This document shows, piece by piece, positions 7,475 through 7,811 of a stretch of 7,811 nucleotides of DNA. The position numbers and the translations under genes are program-made. The notes below the pieces were generated by a model, which did no database searches, had not been told where the DNA came from, and saw only the letters and a list, made by a program, of their open reading frames with translations. Numbering within the stretch: position 1 is the first letter of the stretch; every line of letters begins with the position of its first letter. The stretch is from Blastococcus sp. CT_GayMR20 (GTDB lineage: Bacteria > Actinomycetota > Actinomycetes > Mycobacteriales > Geodermatophilaceae), in NCBI RefSeq assembly GCF_004570345.1, contig NZ_SPQM01000182.1, positions 1-7,811 on the forward strand, given 5' to 3'.

Positions 7475-7491
7475 CCGCGGTCGGACCGCGG
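7475..7491 (-). promoter_or_regulatory. Perfect 7-bp dyad in the cyclase leader (right copy)
   Basis: CCGCGGT and ACCGCGG are separated by 3 bases, between the putative -10 element and the start codon. It could be an operator or a leader hairpin. Chance formation in G+C-rich DNA cannot be excluded. Confidence 0.3.
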
Positions 7492-7498
7492 AGCAAGC

Positions 7499-7504
7499 AG
7501 GATA
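7499..7504 (-). promoter_or_regulatory. Possible -10 element for the cyclase-STAND gene (right copy)
   Basis: On the minus strand TATCCT matches TAnnnT, about 60 bp before the ATG. No convincing -35 box is seen, so confidence is low. Confidence 0.25.
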
Positions 7505-7736
7505 GGACCACACGGGAAAGCGGGAGACCCTCCGTCGCTCGGGATTCACCCGCGAACATCGGCAGAGGGCGGTGGAGCAGCCGGTTGCCTGACGTCGGAA
7601 CCGGAAGAACCGCCACCGCTGGAACCGCGCGTCGCCGTCGCAGTCCCGAGACCCGGGGGGTGTCCGGACTCCCGTCGGGATCTCGACCGGACCGGAGATC
7701 GCGAGAATGGACAGGCCTCGCGACATGCGTCCACCG

Positions 7737-7810
7737 TGGAGCGGGTGACGAGAATCGAACTCGCACTGTCAGCTTGGGAAGCTGATGTTCTACCATTGAA
7801 CTACACCCGC
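7737..7810 (-). tRNA. tRNA-Gly (anticodon CCC), right copy
   Basis: This is the same cloverleaf as at 2-75 read on the minus strand: 7-bp acceptor stem, anticodon CCC in loop TTCCCAA, T loop TTCGATT and encoded CCA. It is transcribed in the same direction as the downstream cyclase-STAND gene. The window ends one base before its 5' end. I take this to be the native copy. Confidence 0.95.
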
Positions 7811-7811
7811 G

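Larger units (their letters stand above)
7441..7736 (-). other. Non-coding gap between tRNA-Gly and the cyclase gene (right copy)
   Basis: This is the mirror of 76-371. It holds the likely promoter region of the cyclase-STAND gene, a 7-bp dyad near the gene, and a 6-bp inverted repeat (7662-7692) just past the tRNA. I see no supported gene in it. Confidence 0.5.
3960..7811 (-). repeat. Right arm of the whole-window inverted repeat (probable native copy)
   Basis: This is the reverse complement of 1-3852, with no difference found between the arms. It carries the EAL domain, the hairpin, the cyclase-STAND gene, the leader and tRNA-Gly. Together with the spacer it forms a coherent stretch in which the GGDEF-EAL gene reads through without a break. 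For that reason I regard 3853-7811 as the true genomic order. Confidence 0.97.

Noticed and set aside
1..7811. Composite transposon or insertion sequence with inverted repeats
   Set aside because: There is no transposase frame, and the arms contain housekeeping and signalling genes with a break inside a coding gene. No target-site duplication can be seen.
1..7811. CRISPR array, retron or other defence locus
   Set aside because: No regularly spaced repeats, reverse transcriptase or Cas-like protein is present. STAND ATPases occur in some defence systems, but here the fusion with a cyclase and TPR-like repeats fits the known regulator layout better.

Overview
The window is one large inverted repeat. 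Bases 1-3852 are the reverse complement of bases 3960-7811 (position x pairs with 7812-x). A unique stretch of only 107 bp (3853-3959) lies between the arms, and the symmetry runs out to both window ends. No difference between the arms was found: the mirrored reading frames have identical translations, and the bases match wherever I compared them directly. The real information content is therefore about 3.96 kb (3853-7811), shown twice. I read the left half as a fold-back copy, most likely an amplification, long-read or assembly chimera, and not as a natural 7.8 kb locus.

The non-redundant unit, read from 7811 down to 3853, holds three genes. First is a tRNA-Gly with anticodon CCC and an encoded CCA end. 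About 300 bp of non-coding leader follow, and then an 881-residue signalling protein: an N-terminal class III nucleotide cyclase domain, a STAND/NB-ARC-type ATPase and a helical TPR-like C-terminus. Converging on it from the other strand is the last 300 codons of a c-di-GMP enzyme, with the end of a GGDEF domain and a complete EAL phosphodiesterase domain. The two genes meet tail to tail over a 38-bp gap with a hairpin that could serve both as terminator. The left half repeats the tRNA, the cyclase-STAND gene and most of the EAL domain. Its EAL copy is cut at the junction.

The organism looks like a high-G+C actinobacterium (Actinomycetota). Composition is strongly G+C-rich with G/C in most third codon positions, and cyclase-ATPase-TPR fusions and GGDEF-EAL proteins of this style are common in that phylum. 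No finer placement can be supported. There is no transposase, integrase, replication gene, CRISPR array or phage gene in the window.

Functionally, the locus pairs a putative cyclic-nucleotide-producing STAND sensor with a putative c-di-GMP-degrading enzyme. Convergent orientation means they do not share an operon, so a working link between them is only a possibility. The most striking feature, the palindrome, is best explained as an artefact. The spacer reads on smoothly into the right-arm EAL gene, and the left copy breaks inside that gene.
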